Shown: positions 1-6,686, numbered from the stretch's first letter. The stretch: 9,272 nt of DNA from Methyloprofundus sp. (GCA_030619185.1 JAUXBW010000075.1:1-9272); one strand, 5' to 3'. Notes: a model not told the origin generated them from the letters alone. Made by a program: numbers and translations.

Positions 1-270
1 ACCTGTTAAGCAGGTTGCAGAGGCCTGGTCATAAATTTTTAACTGGCTCTTTTGATAGGTTACTTGCTGACTAATGTAAGCATTCTTTTGCTTTAATTGT
101 TTACGTGCGCGCAAATGTTTTAATAACCCAGTCGGTTCATGTAATGGTGTATTTTTAGCATCATAAGGGAACTGGAAATAATTAATTGTCCAATATCGGG
201 TAGGATTTTTGTTTGTCTTTAGTGGTGTAGCAACAGGCGCATAGCAGGCTACGTAACTGTTGCTACACCG
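1..270 (-). pseudogene. Open reading frame without a start codon, possibly a 5'-truncated gene; runs off the left edge
   Basis: Reading leftwards on the minus strand, a frame stays open for 90 codons, from just after an in-frame TAG (271-273) to the window edge. The part left of the interspersed repeat (about 1-201) reads like a real, basic, hydrophilic protein. It begins near RYWTINYFQFPYDAKN, continues HLRARKQLKQKN, and has a Gln/Lys-rich, possibly helical stretch. There is no ATG or GTG in frame; the first TTG lies well inside. The first 23 or so codons come from the 96-bp repeat (202-297), which suggests the repeat replaced or interrupted the 5' end. I do not recognise the family. It could also be chance open frame, since only 67 codons lie outside the repeat. 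The 3' end is outside the window. Confidence 0.3.
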
Positions 271-297
271 CTAAAGACGGACAAAAAGACCAGCAAG
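202..297. repeat. 96-bp palindromic interspersed repeat, copy 1
   Basis: The element starts AGGATTTTT and ends AGACCAGCAAG; a related copy lies at 6370-6464 in the same orientation. Its core is a long inverted repeat: 215-235 pairs with 258-278 over 21 positions with one G-T mismatch. Shorter flanking complementarity (TTTGTC with GACAAA) extends the stem, and a mini-hairpin (TAGC-AG-GCTA, 242-251) sits in the loop. It lies 47 bp downstream of the msrA stop codon. The transcript could therefore fold into a very stable hairpin that protects the 3' end or helps termination. No coding capacity of its own is visible, so it is best seen as a non-autonomous mobile or REP-like repeat. Confidence 0.75.
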
Positions 298-343
298 GAT
301 GGATGATGTGTATTTCCAGGCGCCTTAGGCAGGGAGGGACGCT

Positions 344-976
344 TTAACAAAAAGCAATGCCTAGCCCGGCAAGACCACAGTAACCATCAGGGTTTTTAGC
401 CAAATACTGCTGATGTTCATTTTCTGCATAATAGAAGACGGGGGCAGGTGCGATTTCGGTACTGATTAGATCCCGTCCTGCCTTGTTGAGCCGTTGTTGA
501 TAATGCTGTTTTGAGCTGAGCGCTGCATCTAGCTGTTCTGCTGTCGTTGCGTATATGGCAGAGCGATATTGGGTGCCAATATCATTACCCTGGCGCATTC
601 CCTGAGTTGGGTCGTGTGTTTGCCAAAAGAGCACCAGTAAATCCTGATAACTGATGTTCTCGGGGTCAAACATGACTTTAACAACCTCGGTATGCCCTGT
701 TAATCCAGTGCAGAGTTCTTTGTAAGTGGGGTTGGGTGTCAACCCACATGCATAGCCTACGGCAGTACTGAAGACACCTCTTTGTTGCCAGAAAAAACGC
801 TCCGCTCCCCAAAAACAGCCCATGGCAAAGCGTGCTTCCTGTATGATTTTCGGGAAAGGCGGGGCAATAGGCTGGCCTGTTATAAAGTGATTTTCTGGAT
901 TACAGATTGCAGTTTCACGGCCAGGTAATGCTTCGGCTGTTGTAGGGAGTAGTAATTTCTTTTGTGAGAATAGCAT
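344..976 (-). CDS. msrA: Peptide-methionine (S)-S-oxide reductase MsrA
   Basis: This enzyme reduces the S-epimer of methionine sulfoxide, free or in proteins, back to methionine using thioredoxin; it acts in the cytoplasm as oxidative-damage repair. The 210-aa product has the MsrA signature [10 protein letters not shown] with catalytic Cys54, the conserved [14 protein letters not shown] block, and [20 protein letters not shown] near the end. The N-terminal extension ([15 protein letters not shown]) and length match the long enterobacterial form. Possible resolving cysteines are Cys200 and the terminal residue Cys210. As I recall the E. coli protein, its second recycling Cys lies two positions nearer the first. 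The ATG at 976 follows the EamA gene by 10 bp, with no strong Shine-Dalgarno, so translation may depend on coupling. It is the last gene of a likely three-gene operon. Confidence 0.96.
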   Translation of the reverse strand: MLFSQKKLLLPTTAEALPGRETAICNPENHFITGQPIAPPFPKIIQEARFAMGCFWGAERFFWQQRGVFSTAVGYACGLTPNPTYKELCTGLTGHTEVVKVMFDPENISYQDLLVLFWQTHDPTQGMRQGNDIGTQYRSAIYATTAEQLDAALSSKQHYQQRLNKAGRDLISTEIAPAPVFYYAENEHQQYLAKNPDGYCGLAGLGIAFC

Positions 977-986
977 AAGATTTTAT

Positions 987-1865
987 TTAATTTCTAAAAC
1001 GCCTGAATTGATCGATAAAACTCTGCATAATCAGAGCACATAAAATGAGCCCGGTACCCATGATGATTTCCAGTGTTATAGCTTCCTTATTCAGGTAATG
1101 ACCCAAAAATAGTGCTAATACGGGAGAAATCAGCGTAATTAAAGCCACGCGTGTTGCCGGTAAATGGGTCAAAATATAATAATAGAGTGCAAAACCGATC
1201 GGTGTAGCAATCAGCCCCAGATATAAAATGGATAAGCTACTATTCATCGGCAGTGTGCGAGGAAGTTGACCGTCAATTAGCCACCAGCTAGCTAAATAAA
1301 AGGGCAGTGCAAACAACATTCCCCCCGTTACTTGTGTAATAGCCGGTAATTTTGCATGAATACGTTTTACCCAGACGGCACTCAATGCTTGTAAAAAAGT
1401 AGCGAGTAATACGCCGCATACACCGATGACAGTGCTGTAGCTAATATGTAAGGCGGAATGAAACATGACGCTAAGCCCGGCAATACCCAGAGTATACGCT
1501 AATAATTTATCCCAGGATAAGCTCCGTTCTCCTAGCCATAAGGCAGAGAGTACAGCGGTAATAAACGGTGATAGTCCGAAAATAACGGAAATCCAGCCGG
1601 AAGGGATAAATTGAGCGGCCCAGTATACGGTCATCATTGCCCCGTAAATTTGCACGGCGATGGCAAAATATGTGCGTCTGGCCTTGCTGTGCCAGAGTAA
1701 ACGTTGACGCATGGCGAGTAGCATAAACGAGAGACAGAGCAAACCTATGCACATGCGGGCGGTAACCCCGAAAATAAAGCTGGACCCATCTGCGCTCCAT
1801 TTTATAGCCAGCGGCGTGGTTGCCCATAGCAAGACTATAAAGATAAATGCAAGAGCAATACGCAT
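987..1865 (-). CDS. EamA/DMT-superfamily inner-membrane transporter
   Basis: The 292-aa product is almost wholly hydrophobic, with about ten predicted membrane helices arranged as two EamA repeats. The first repeat starts at the N terminus (LLWATTPLAIKW) and includes YWAAQFIPSGWISVIFGLSPFI around residues 80-102. The second starts near residue 144 and contains GLIATPIGFALYYYIL and TLISPVLALFLGHYLNKEAIT near 216-262, the usual family pattern. A short basic tail (RRFRN) follows the last helix. DMT proteins export metabolites, including amino acids and purines, but the substrate cannot be read from sequence. Its ATG overlaps the stop of the upstream AEC carrier by one base (TAATG at 1863-1867), so translational coupling is likely; msrA follows after 10 bp. 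Confidence 0.9.
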   Translation of the reverse strand: MRIALAFIFIVLLWATTPLAIKWSADGSSFIFGVTARMCIGLLCLSFMLLAMRQRLLWHSKARRTYFAIAVQIYGAMMTVYWAAQFIPSGWISVIFGLSPFITAVLSALWLGERSLSWDKLLAYTLGIAGLSVMFHSALHISYSTVIGVCGVLLATFLQALSAVWVKRIHAKLPAITQVTGGMLFALPFYLASWWLIDGQLPRTLPMNSSLSILYLGLIATPIGFALYYYILTHLPATRVALITLISPVLALFLGHYLNKEAITLEIIMGTGLILCALIMQSFIDQFRRFRN

Positions 1866-2785
1866 TAAAGATAACCTGTTGTTTGTAGCAGGATTAGGCC
1901 CACGGTGATGATCAGAGTGCTGCTGGCGGTTGATAGTGCAATAATTTCAGCAGCTATAGTACCGTGAGCAGTCAATTTCTTAGCCATAATATAGCTGGAT
2001 ACTGCCGTAGGTGAAGATAGCATCAGATAAATAAGGCCTAATTCCTGATCTCTAAAGCCTAGATAAATAGCCAGGCTAGTGCCTAAAAATGGCATCAGTA
2101 TTAATTTACATACGGTAGCTAAAATTACATCTCCAGGGTGGTTCTGAAAGTTTTTCCAGTATAAGCTACCGCCAATGCAAATAAGCGCAAGAGGAAGCGT
2201 CATTTGTGCCAGATATTGACCTGACTGCTTGATAAATACGGGTAGCGAGACTTGCCATGCTGAACAAACCAGACCCAAAAAGACGGCAATAATAATCGGG
2301 TTGCTCAGGATGGATTTATAGGGCCTATGCCCTTTGGGCTTTAATATTAAAATGGATAAAGGGTTATCCAGCATAGCAATAAATGCCATATACAGGCTGG
2401 CTATAGCTAACATTTCTGTACCGTATGCATTGAATACCAAAGCGATGCCGATAATGCCCAGGTTTCCTCTGAAGGCACCTTGTATAAAAACACCGCGTTT
2501 ATCTGCTGCAATGACTCCCAGACTGATTAGCCAGAATAGTAGGGTAATAGCGAGGGTAAATAAAACACCAAACAGGAACAGCGGAATATTGCCTGTGCGC
2601 GTCAGCGGTGTACTTGCTATGCTGAAAAATAGCAAACATGGCAAGGTAATATTAAACACAAAGCTATTGGCAATATTGATAAAGTGCTGATCAATAAAAC
2701 CCGTGCGACGGAAAAAAATACCCAAAGTTAATAATATTAGAATCGGTGCAGTGATATTTAGGGCAAAGGTAAATTGTGCAAACAT
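1865..2785 (-). CDS. AEC-family (auxin efflux carrier type) transporter
   Basis: The frame is open back to 2860, but the extra 25 codons begin with TTG inside a REP-like hairpin and look non-coding. The ATG at 2785 gives a 306-aa protein, normal for the family, starting MFAQFTFALNITAPILILLTLG. Eight to ten hydrophobic helices are visible. Family-like segments are FFRRTGFIDQHFINIANSF near the start, RGNLGIIGIALVFNAYG in the middle (about 125-141), and SSPTAVSSYIMAKKL in the C-terminal half. AEC proteins are secondary carriers in the inner membrane, in bacteria often for dicarboxylates such as malate or malonate; the substrate is not decidable here. The ribosome site is weak (GGGAAC about 12 nt upstream). 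It is the first gene of the likely AEC-EamA-msrA operon. Confidence 0.88.
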   Translation of the reverse strand: MFAQFTFALNITAPILILLTLGIFFRRTGFIDQHFINIANSFVFNITLPCLLFFSIASTPLTRTGNIPLFLFGVLFTLAITLLFWLISLGVIAADKRGVFIQGAFRGNLGIIGIALVFNAYGTEMLAIASLYMAFIAMLDNPLSILILKPKGHRPYKSILSNPIIIAVFLGLVCSAWQVSLPVFIKQSGQYLAQMTLPLALICIGGSLYWKNFQNHPGDVILATVCKLILMPFLGTSLAIYLGFRDQELGLIYLMLSSPTAVSSYIMAKKLTAHGTIAAEIIALSTASSTLIITVGLILLQTTGYL

Positions 2786-2829
2786 ATTTTTTGTAGTTCC
2801 CAGCACCTTGATGGGGGGATATATAGTAG

Positions 2830-2855
2830 CCCGTATGGAGCTTGCGGAATACGGG
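2830..2855. repeat. REP-like hairpin, copy A of a divergent pair
   Basis: This 26-nt imperfect palindrome has a 7-bp stem, CCCGTAT pairing with ATACGGG, around the 12-nt loop GGAGCTTGCGGA. The same loop, inverted, occurs at 2960-2985 inside a stem that differs by one compensated base pair. It lies 44 bp upstream of the AEC start codon, in the likely leader or read-through RNA. Confidence 0.75.
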
Positions 2856-2959
2856 AGCAACAGTAAATGCTTAAAAGTATTAAACCTAAGCCCTCAAGCC
2901 CCTTTTCAAGAGGAGCCTAGATTAGTATTTTTACAGCTTGTGTAGGTCTTGATGCCCTT

Positions 2960-2985
2960 CCTGTATTCCGCAAGCTCCATACAGG
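2960..2985. repeat. REP-like hairpin, copy B of a divergent pair
   Basis: This is the inverted partner of 2830-2855. The stem is CCTGTAT with ATACAGG, and the loop is TCCGCAAGCTCC, the exact reverse complement of the copy A loop. Only one position per arm differs from copy A, and the change keeps pairing (C-G becomes T-A). The two copies are separated by 104 bp, an arrangement like a bacterial interspersed mosaic element. It sits 54 bp downstream of the deaminase stop codon, where it could stabilise or end that transcript. Confidence 0.75.
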
Positions 2986-3039
2986 CTACATTAATAGAAT
3001 TAGAAAAAAGACTTTCGAGTATTCTTAACCCAGGACTCC

Positions 3040-4356
3040 TTAGAGATGTGATGCCCCAACCGGTGCGTTTAATTTTTCTTGCCATTGTGCGACTTTCTCT
3101 TTTAAATCCGGGACATTCAGCGTAGTCAGTTGTTTGTTTTTTAGGCATTGTTTGCCCGCTACCCAGACATCGCTGACCTGATGGCGGGAGGCAGCATACA
3201 CAATCTGTGTAATCGCATTATAAAGAGGTTGTGTTGCTAATTCCGAGAGATCTATGGCACAGATATCAGCAGCTTTGCCTTTAGTTAATGATCCAGTGAT
3301 ATCATCAATAGCCAAAGCCTTGGCACCGTTTAAGGTGGCCATACGTAGAGCGGTAGCAGCAGAAACGGCACTGGCATCTTCGGCAACGCCTTTGGCTAAC
3401 AATGCCGCAGTACGCATTTCCCCCAGCATATCCAGATCATTATTACTCGCCGCACCATCTGTGCCCAGAGCCACATTAATGCCGGCATCCAGGCATTTCT
3501 GTACCGGGCAGAAACCGCTGGCAAGTTTTAGGTTAGATTCAGGGCAATGCACAATATGCGCACCTGTTTGTGCAAATTTAGTAATTTCACTACTGGTTAA
3601 TTGCGTCATATGTACAGCGATGAATGCCGGAGTGATCAGGCCTAAGTCATGTAGACGTTTGAGTGGACGTTCACCCTGACTGACTTCAAAGTGTGTTTCA
3701 TGTACATGCATATGAATCGGTAAATTTAATTCATCGGCTAGCGCGTTGATTTGGCGCAAAGGTTCATCGGAGACGGTATAAGGTGCATGAGGAGCGAAAG
3801 GTGTACGTATTAAAGGTTCGTGACGTAGTTCATCATGCAATGCCAGGCCTTTTTCGATATATTGCTCTGGACCATCCGCCCAGAGGGTCGGAAAGTCGAT
3901 CATGATCAGCCCCGTATTGGCGCGTATACCATGTTGAATAGCTTGATGTGCGGTAATTTCAGGAAAAAAATACATATCATTAAAACAGGTAGTCCCTCCA
4001 CGCAGCATTTCAGCAATCGCAAGGTCTGTTCCATCGCGGACAAAGGCTTCATTAGCCCACTTTTTTTCTAAAGGCCAGATATGCTTTTCTAGCCAGTCCA
4101 TAAGCGGTAAGTCATCAGCAATACCTCTAAATAGCGTCATGGCAACATGCGTATGGGCATTGATAAAGCCTGGAATAAGCGCATGGTTGAGCAAATTTTC
4201 CTGCTGCTGTGCCTGATATTTTTCTTGTGCCTGTTGTTGCGGCAGTATGTCCAGAATATGCCCGTCATGAATCACTAGTGCATAATGTTCTAGTATTACT
4301 TCATGAGGTTCTACAGGTATAATCCAGCGTGCGTTAATTAGAGTGTCAACTTGCAT
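3040..4356 (-). CDS. mtaD: 5'-methylthioadenosine / S-adenosylhomocysteine deaminase (TRZ/ATZ-type amidohydrolase)
   Basis: A cytoplasmic metal-dependent hydrolase that should deaminate methylthioadenosine (and perhaps S-adenosylhomocysteine) to the inosine form. The 438-aa product has the complete amidohydrolase metal and active site: HTH at 68-70 within PGFINAHTHVAMTLFRG, HMHVHET at 215-221 (His217 metal ligand, Glu220 catalytic), IAVHMTQL around His249, HCPESNLKLASG at 270-281, and GTDGAASNNDLDM with Asp300. The N-terminal and C-terminal beta-sandwich parts are present and the length is full. The divergent neighbour mtnA supports MTA as the physiological substrate, because the two act two steps apart in the methylthioinosine salvage route; this pairing also occurs in Pseudomonas aeruginosa. 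The ATG at 4356 lacks a clear Shine-Dalgarno. The related guanine and chlorohydrolase families are less likely, but substrate assignment within this superfamily is hard. Confidence 0.88.
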   Translation of the reverse strand: MQVDTLINARWIIPVEPHEVILEHYALVIHDGHILDILPQQQAQEKYQAQQQENLLNHALIPGFINAHTHVAMTLFRGIADDLPLMDWLEKHIWPLEKKWANEAFVRDGTDLAIAEMLRGGTTCFNDMYFFPEITAHQAIQHGIRANTGLIMIDFPTLWADGPEQYIEKGLALHDELRHEPLIRTPFAPHAPYTVSDEPLRQINALADELNLPIHMHVHETHFEVSQGERPLKRLHDLGLITPAFIAVHMTQLTSSEITKFAQTGAHIVHCPESNLKLASGFCPVQKCLDAGINVALGTDGAASNNDLDMLGEMRTAALLAKGVAEDASAVSAATALRMATLNGAKALAIDDITGSLTKGKAADICAIDLSELATQPLYNAITQIVYAASRHQVSDVWVAGKQCLKNKQLTTLNVPDLKEKVAQWQEKLNAPVGASHL

Positions 4357-4417
4357 GGCAGAATATGTTTATATAAAGTGGCTTGTTTATAGAACTAGCA
4401 GCAAAAGCGTAGGGCGT

Positions 4418-4472
4418 GGCTTTAGCCCGCTTTTATTTTAACCTGTACCAAATATAAAGGCGGGCTAAAGCC
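4418..4472. repeat. Long inverted repeat in the divergent mtaD-mtnA intergenic region
   Basis: GGCTTTAGCCCGC (4418-4430) pairs perfectly with GCGGGCTAAAGCC (4460-4472). AT-rich extension inward (4431-4439 with 4451-4459) gives arms of about 22 bp with one G-T wobble and one mismatch around an 11-nt loop. Weaker outer similarity (AGGGCG region with TATCCTGCCT) may extend it. It lies in the leader DNA of both divergent genes, so it is not a simple 3'-end terminator. It is probably another interspersed palindrome, possibly acting on transcription or RNA folding. The rest of the 188-bp gap shows no promoter I would defend. Confidence 0.7.
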
Positions 4473-4550
4473 TTATCCTGCCTATCGCATTTTAGTACCC
4501 ACGCGGAGCATGGGAAGTAGAGAAATAATAATTAATGAGTATACGTGTTA

Positions 4551-5615
4551 ATGAGTAGTTCCCCAAATAAACTCAATGTCTATAGTGGTACCCAATATTT
4601 AGTCCATGCTTTAATATGGCAGGGTACGCAGTTATTAGTATTAGACCAGCGCCAATTACCCGAACGGGTTCATTACGATACTTTTACGACAGCTGCCGAG
4701 GTTGCCGAGGCAATTAAAACGATGCGCGTCCGTGGTGCGCCCGCGATAGGTATTGCAGCCGCTTATGCTGTCGCATTATCAGTGCAACAGCATTATGCAA
4801 TCAATAATACCGGGTGGCAGCAGCAAGTCACGGCTGATATCGCACTCCTGGCCGCATCACGCCCAACCGCTGTCAATCTATTCTGGGCATTATCGCTAAT
4901 GCAGGAGAAGCTGGCATTAATCACCGGCTCACCTATTGTTGAGATGATTAACCAGGCTGTTGAAATTCACCAACAAGATATAGCGGCTAACCAGCAGATG
5001 GGTGAAATGGGTGCTGATATACTGGCTGATGCACAGGGGCTATTAACCCATTGTAATGCAGGTGCTCTGGCAACAGGGGGTTATGGAACTGCTCTGGGTG
5101 TTATTCGCAGTGCGTATCAACGAAAAGCACGTACTGTCTTTGCAGGTGAAACACGCCCCTGGCTACAAGGGGCACGATTAACGGTGTGGGAATTAGCAGA
5201 AGACAATATCCCCGTGACACTGATTGCCGACTCCGCAGCAGCCATGTTGATGCAACAAGGTAAAATTGACTGGATTATAGTGGGCGCAGATCGTATCGCA
5301 GCCAATGGTGATGTAGCCAATAAAATTGGTACATATTCATTAGCTGTTTTGGCTAAGCACCATGGTGTTAAGGTCATGGTTGTTGCACCGGTATCAACGA
5401 TTGACTTTAATATGCAAGAAGGTAGCCAGATTGTAATAGAACAACGTGCAGCGAGTGAGTTCTTGCCTGATTGTTATGCGCAAGAGGGTGGGGTAGTCAG
5501 TGCATGGAATCCGGTCTTTGATGTGACACCTGCGGAATTAATCAGTGTTATTGTGACCGAACGGGGAGCGGTGTTTAATCCTTTTCAACAAGGTGTTAGA
5601 GAATTAAAAAAATGA
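4551..5615 (+). CDS. mtnA: S-methyl-5-thioribose-1-phosphate isomerase MtnA
   Basis: This enzyme converts methylthioribose-1-phosphate to methylthioribulose-1-phosphate in the methionine salvage pathway. Counting from the in-frame GTG at 4545, the protein has LLVLDQRQLPE (30-40), the phosphate-loop motif MRVRGAPAIGIAAAYAVAL (60-78), LLTHCNAGALATGGYGTALG with catalytic Cys170, the family hallmark ETRPWLQGARLTVWEL (202-217), and VGADRIAANGDVANKIGTY with catalytic Asp249. These also separate it from the eIF2B-alpha relatives. Length is full (354-356 aa). I prefer ATG 4551 over GTG 4545; neither has a clear Shine-Dalgarno. An ATG at 4535 opens an 8-codon frame ending at TAG 4556-4558, across the start. 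It is divergent from mtaD and overlaps the next gene by 4 bp (ATGA). Confidence 0.96.
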   Translation: MSSSPNKLNVYSGTQYLVHALIWQGTQLLVLDQRQLPERVHYDTFTTAAEVAEAIKTMRVRGAPAIGIAAAYAVALSVQQHYAINNTGWQQQVTADIALLAASRPTAVNLFWALSLMQEKLALITGSPIVEMINQAVEIHQQDIAANQQMGEMGADILADAQGLLTHCNAGALATGGYGTALGVIRSAYQRKARTVFAGETRPWLQGARLTVWELAEDNIPVTLIADSAAAMLMQQGKIDWIIVGADRIAANGDVANKIGTYSLAVLAKHHGVKVMVVAPVSTIDFNMQEGSQIVIEQRAASEFLPDCYAQEGGVVSAWNPVFDVTPAELISVIVTERGAVFNPFQQGVRELKK

Positions 5616-6358
5616 CTATAGAATTGAATAAAAAGGCAGGAAAAAATCCTATGCTGGCTCTACAGAGTTTAATGCAAGGCGCATCTTTACTTTGGCATAA
5701 GCAGTTAAGGAAGTATGTATTAATCCCTATTCTGGTGAATTTATTACTGTTTTCCAGTATGTTGTATTTGGGCTATCACTCTGTGGGGGTGTTGATCACA
5801 CAATTTATACCCGATTGGTTGCAGTGGCTGGACTGGTTAATTTATCCTCTGTTTTTTATCAGTTTCTTTATCGCAGGTTTTTTTACCTTTACCTTAATTG
5901 CGAACCTAATTGCATCGCCATTTTACGGTGGCCTGGCGGCTAAAACACACGCTATATTAAATGATCAAACCGGGGGAATTCAAGAGCAGGCGGTACTTTC
6001 TGTTTTAGGCTCTGAATTAAAGCGCATTGTTTATTTAGTGAGCCGGGCTATTCCCCTTGTTATTATCTCAATAATCCCTGGGGTGAATATCATTGCTCCC
6101 ATTTTATGGGGGCTATTTGGTGCCTGGGGCCTTAGTATGGAATATTTTGCCTATCCCCTGGAAAATGAGGGTGCGCTGTTCTCAGAGCAACGCCAGGCGC
6201 TTAAAACGGTACGCCTAGGTGCATTAAGTTTTGGCGGGCTCGTTCTATTCGCGTTAATGATGCCCGTGCTGAATATTTTTGTCCCACCTATTGCAGTGAT
6301 TAGTGCGACTATTTATCGGCAAAGATTAGCTGTTAGAAGCGCGCACGGAATAAGTTGA
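5612..6358 (+). CDS. cysZ: CysZ-like sulfate transport membrane protein (DUF540/EI24 family)
   Basis: The 248-aa inner-membrane protein resembles CysZ, which mediates sulfate uptake for cysteine synthesis. Hydrophobic segments lie near residues 36-62 (VLIPILVNLLLFSSMLYLGY), 75-108 (ending FTLIANLIASPFYGGLAAK), a re-entrant-like pair at 145-181 (IISIIPGVNIIAPILWGLFGAWGLSMEYFAYPLENEG) and 202-232. The IPILVN, ASPFYGGLA and YPLENEG patches match the family. The ATG at 5612 overlaps the mtnA stop (ATGA), implying coupling. A second in-frame ATG at 5651 has a better ribosome site (AGGA about 10 nt upstream) and would give a 235-aa protein that keeps the conserved core, so the true start is open. 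Cotranscription with mtnA is an unusual context for cysZ and suggests sulfur-linked regulation, by inference. Confidence 0.85.
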   Translation: MTIELNKKAGKNPMLALQSLMQGASLLWHKQLRKYVLIPILVNLLLFSSMLYLGYHSVGVLITQFIPDWLQWLDWLIYPLFFISFFIAGFFTFTLIANLIASPFYGGLAAKTHAILNDQTGGIQEQAVLSVLGSELKRIVYLVSRAIPLVIISIIPGVNIIAPILWGLFGAWGLSMEYFAYPLENEGALFSEQRQALKTVRLGALSFGGLVLFALMMPVLNIFVPPIAVISATIYRQRLAVRSAHGIS

Positions 6359-6369
6359 GCATCTGGCGC

Positions 6370-6464
6370 AGGATTTTTATTTGTATTCAAGGCGTAGACA
6401 CGGCGCATAGTCGCGCTATGTAACTGTTATTGCAACGCTGAGGAGGGACTAAAAGACCAGCAAG
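6370..6464. repeat. 95-bp palindromic interspersed repeat, copy 2
   Basis: It shares AGGATTTTT at the left, GGCGCATAG in the core, TAACTGTT after it, and AAAAGACCAGCAAG at the right with copy 1 at 202-297, in the same orientation. The long stem of copy 1 is eroded here (GGCGTAGACAC against ATTGCAACGCTG pairs poorly), while the apical hairpin is better (CATAG-TCGCG-CTATG, 6416-6420 being the right arm). It begins 12 bp after the cysZ stop codon. Both copies therefore sit just downstream of a gene's 3' end, although they are reversed with respect to transcription. Confidence 0.72.
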
Positions 6465-6510
6465 TTGGCAAGCCCCTCTGAAAGTGTGTTGATATGTGAA
6501 GTATTTGCTC

Positions 6511-6553
6511 AGATTTAATGTGATATATTTTGTTGTTACGCATAATTAAATCT
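6511..6553. repeat. AT-rich inverted repeat of 9 bp
   Basis: AGATTTAAT (6511-6519) is mirrored by ATTAAATCT (6545-6553) with a 25-nt spacer. The arms are perfect but AT-rich in an AT-rich region, so chance is a real possibility. No T-run or neighbouring gene end makes it a terminator. Confidence 0.25.
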
Positions 6554-6560
6554 TATATTG

Positions 6561-6568
6561 AATAGCTG
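6561..6568. repeat. Possible target-site duplication, left copy (AATAGCTG)
   Basis: This is identical to 6687-6694 across the MITE-like element. AGCT inside it is palindromic, but the whole 8-mer is repeated in direct orientation only. Confidence 0.4.
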
Positions 6569-6686
6569 GTTACGGCCATTATGTACAGTACCAATTAACT
6601 CAAGTGGCCGCAAGTGCAGGTAGTGCCTTATATATACTGGTCGCTACTCCGTAACTACACATAATTCGTTACTGTACATAACGGCC
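6569..6686. mobile_element. MITE-like 118-bp near-palindromic element with flanking direct repeats
   Basis: A 17-bp terminal inverted repeat, GGCCRTTATGTACAGTA with one mismatch, occupies 6574-6590 and the complement of 6670-6686. With one indel it continues inward through AATTA. The interior is also partly self-complementary (GTAGTGCC against GGTCGCTAC). The direct repeat AATAGCTG lies at 6561-6568 and exactly abuts the right inverted repeat at 6687-6694, as an 8-bp target duplication would. On the left, five bases (GTTAC) separate the direct repeat from the inverted repeat, so the ends are not symmetrical. There is no coding sequence, so it would be non-autonomous. The family is not identified; 8-bp duplications fit several transposase families. 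Confidence 0.5.

Noticed and set aside
202..297. CRISPR-like direct repeats
   Set aside because: The two related copies are about 6 kb apart and palindromic, with no regular spacers or cas genes.
1507..1908. Open frames lying across the EamA gene on both strands
   Set aside because: They lie within a clear transporter gene and show no family motifs or ribosome sites.
2334..2690. 118-codon plus-strand frame antisense to the AEC carrier
   Set aside because: It is the antisense shadow of a conserved membrane protein gene, with low-complexity basic composition and no ribosome site.
2786..2860. N-terminal extension of the AEC carrier from a TTG at 2860
   Set aside because: The extension is partly repeat-derived, starts with TTG, and makes the protein longer than usual; the ATG at 2785 leads directly into the first membrane helix.
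3001..3039. Intrinsic terminator after the deaminase gene
   Set aside because: No GC-rich hairpin followed by a T-run in the direction of transcription; only the REP-like hairpin further on could serve.
2703..3148. Two 80-codon frames, one per strand, both encoding MELAEY
   Set aside because: The shared peptide is the translation of the REP-like hairpin loop and stem on opposite strands, not a conserved protein.
3254..4071. Plus-strand frames antisense to the deaminase
   Set aside because: They oppose the catalytic motifs of a full-length amidohydrolase and have no recognisable product.
5117..5377. 86-codon minus-strand frame within mtnA
   Set aside because: It is antisense to the conserved active-site region of mtnA and has no independent support.
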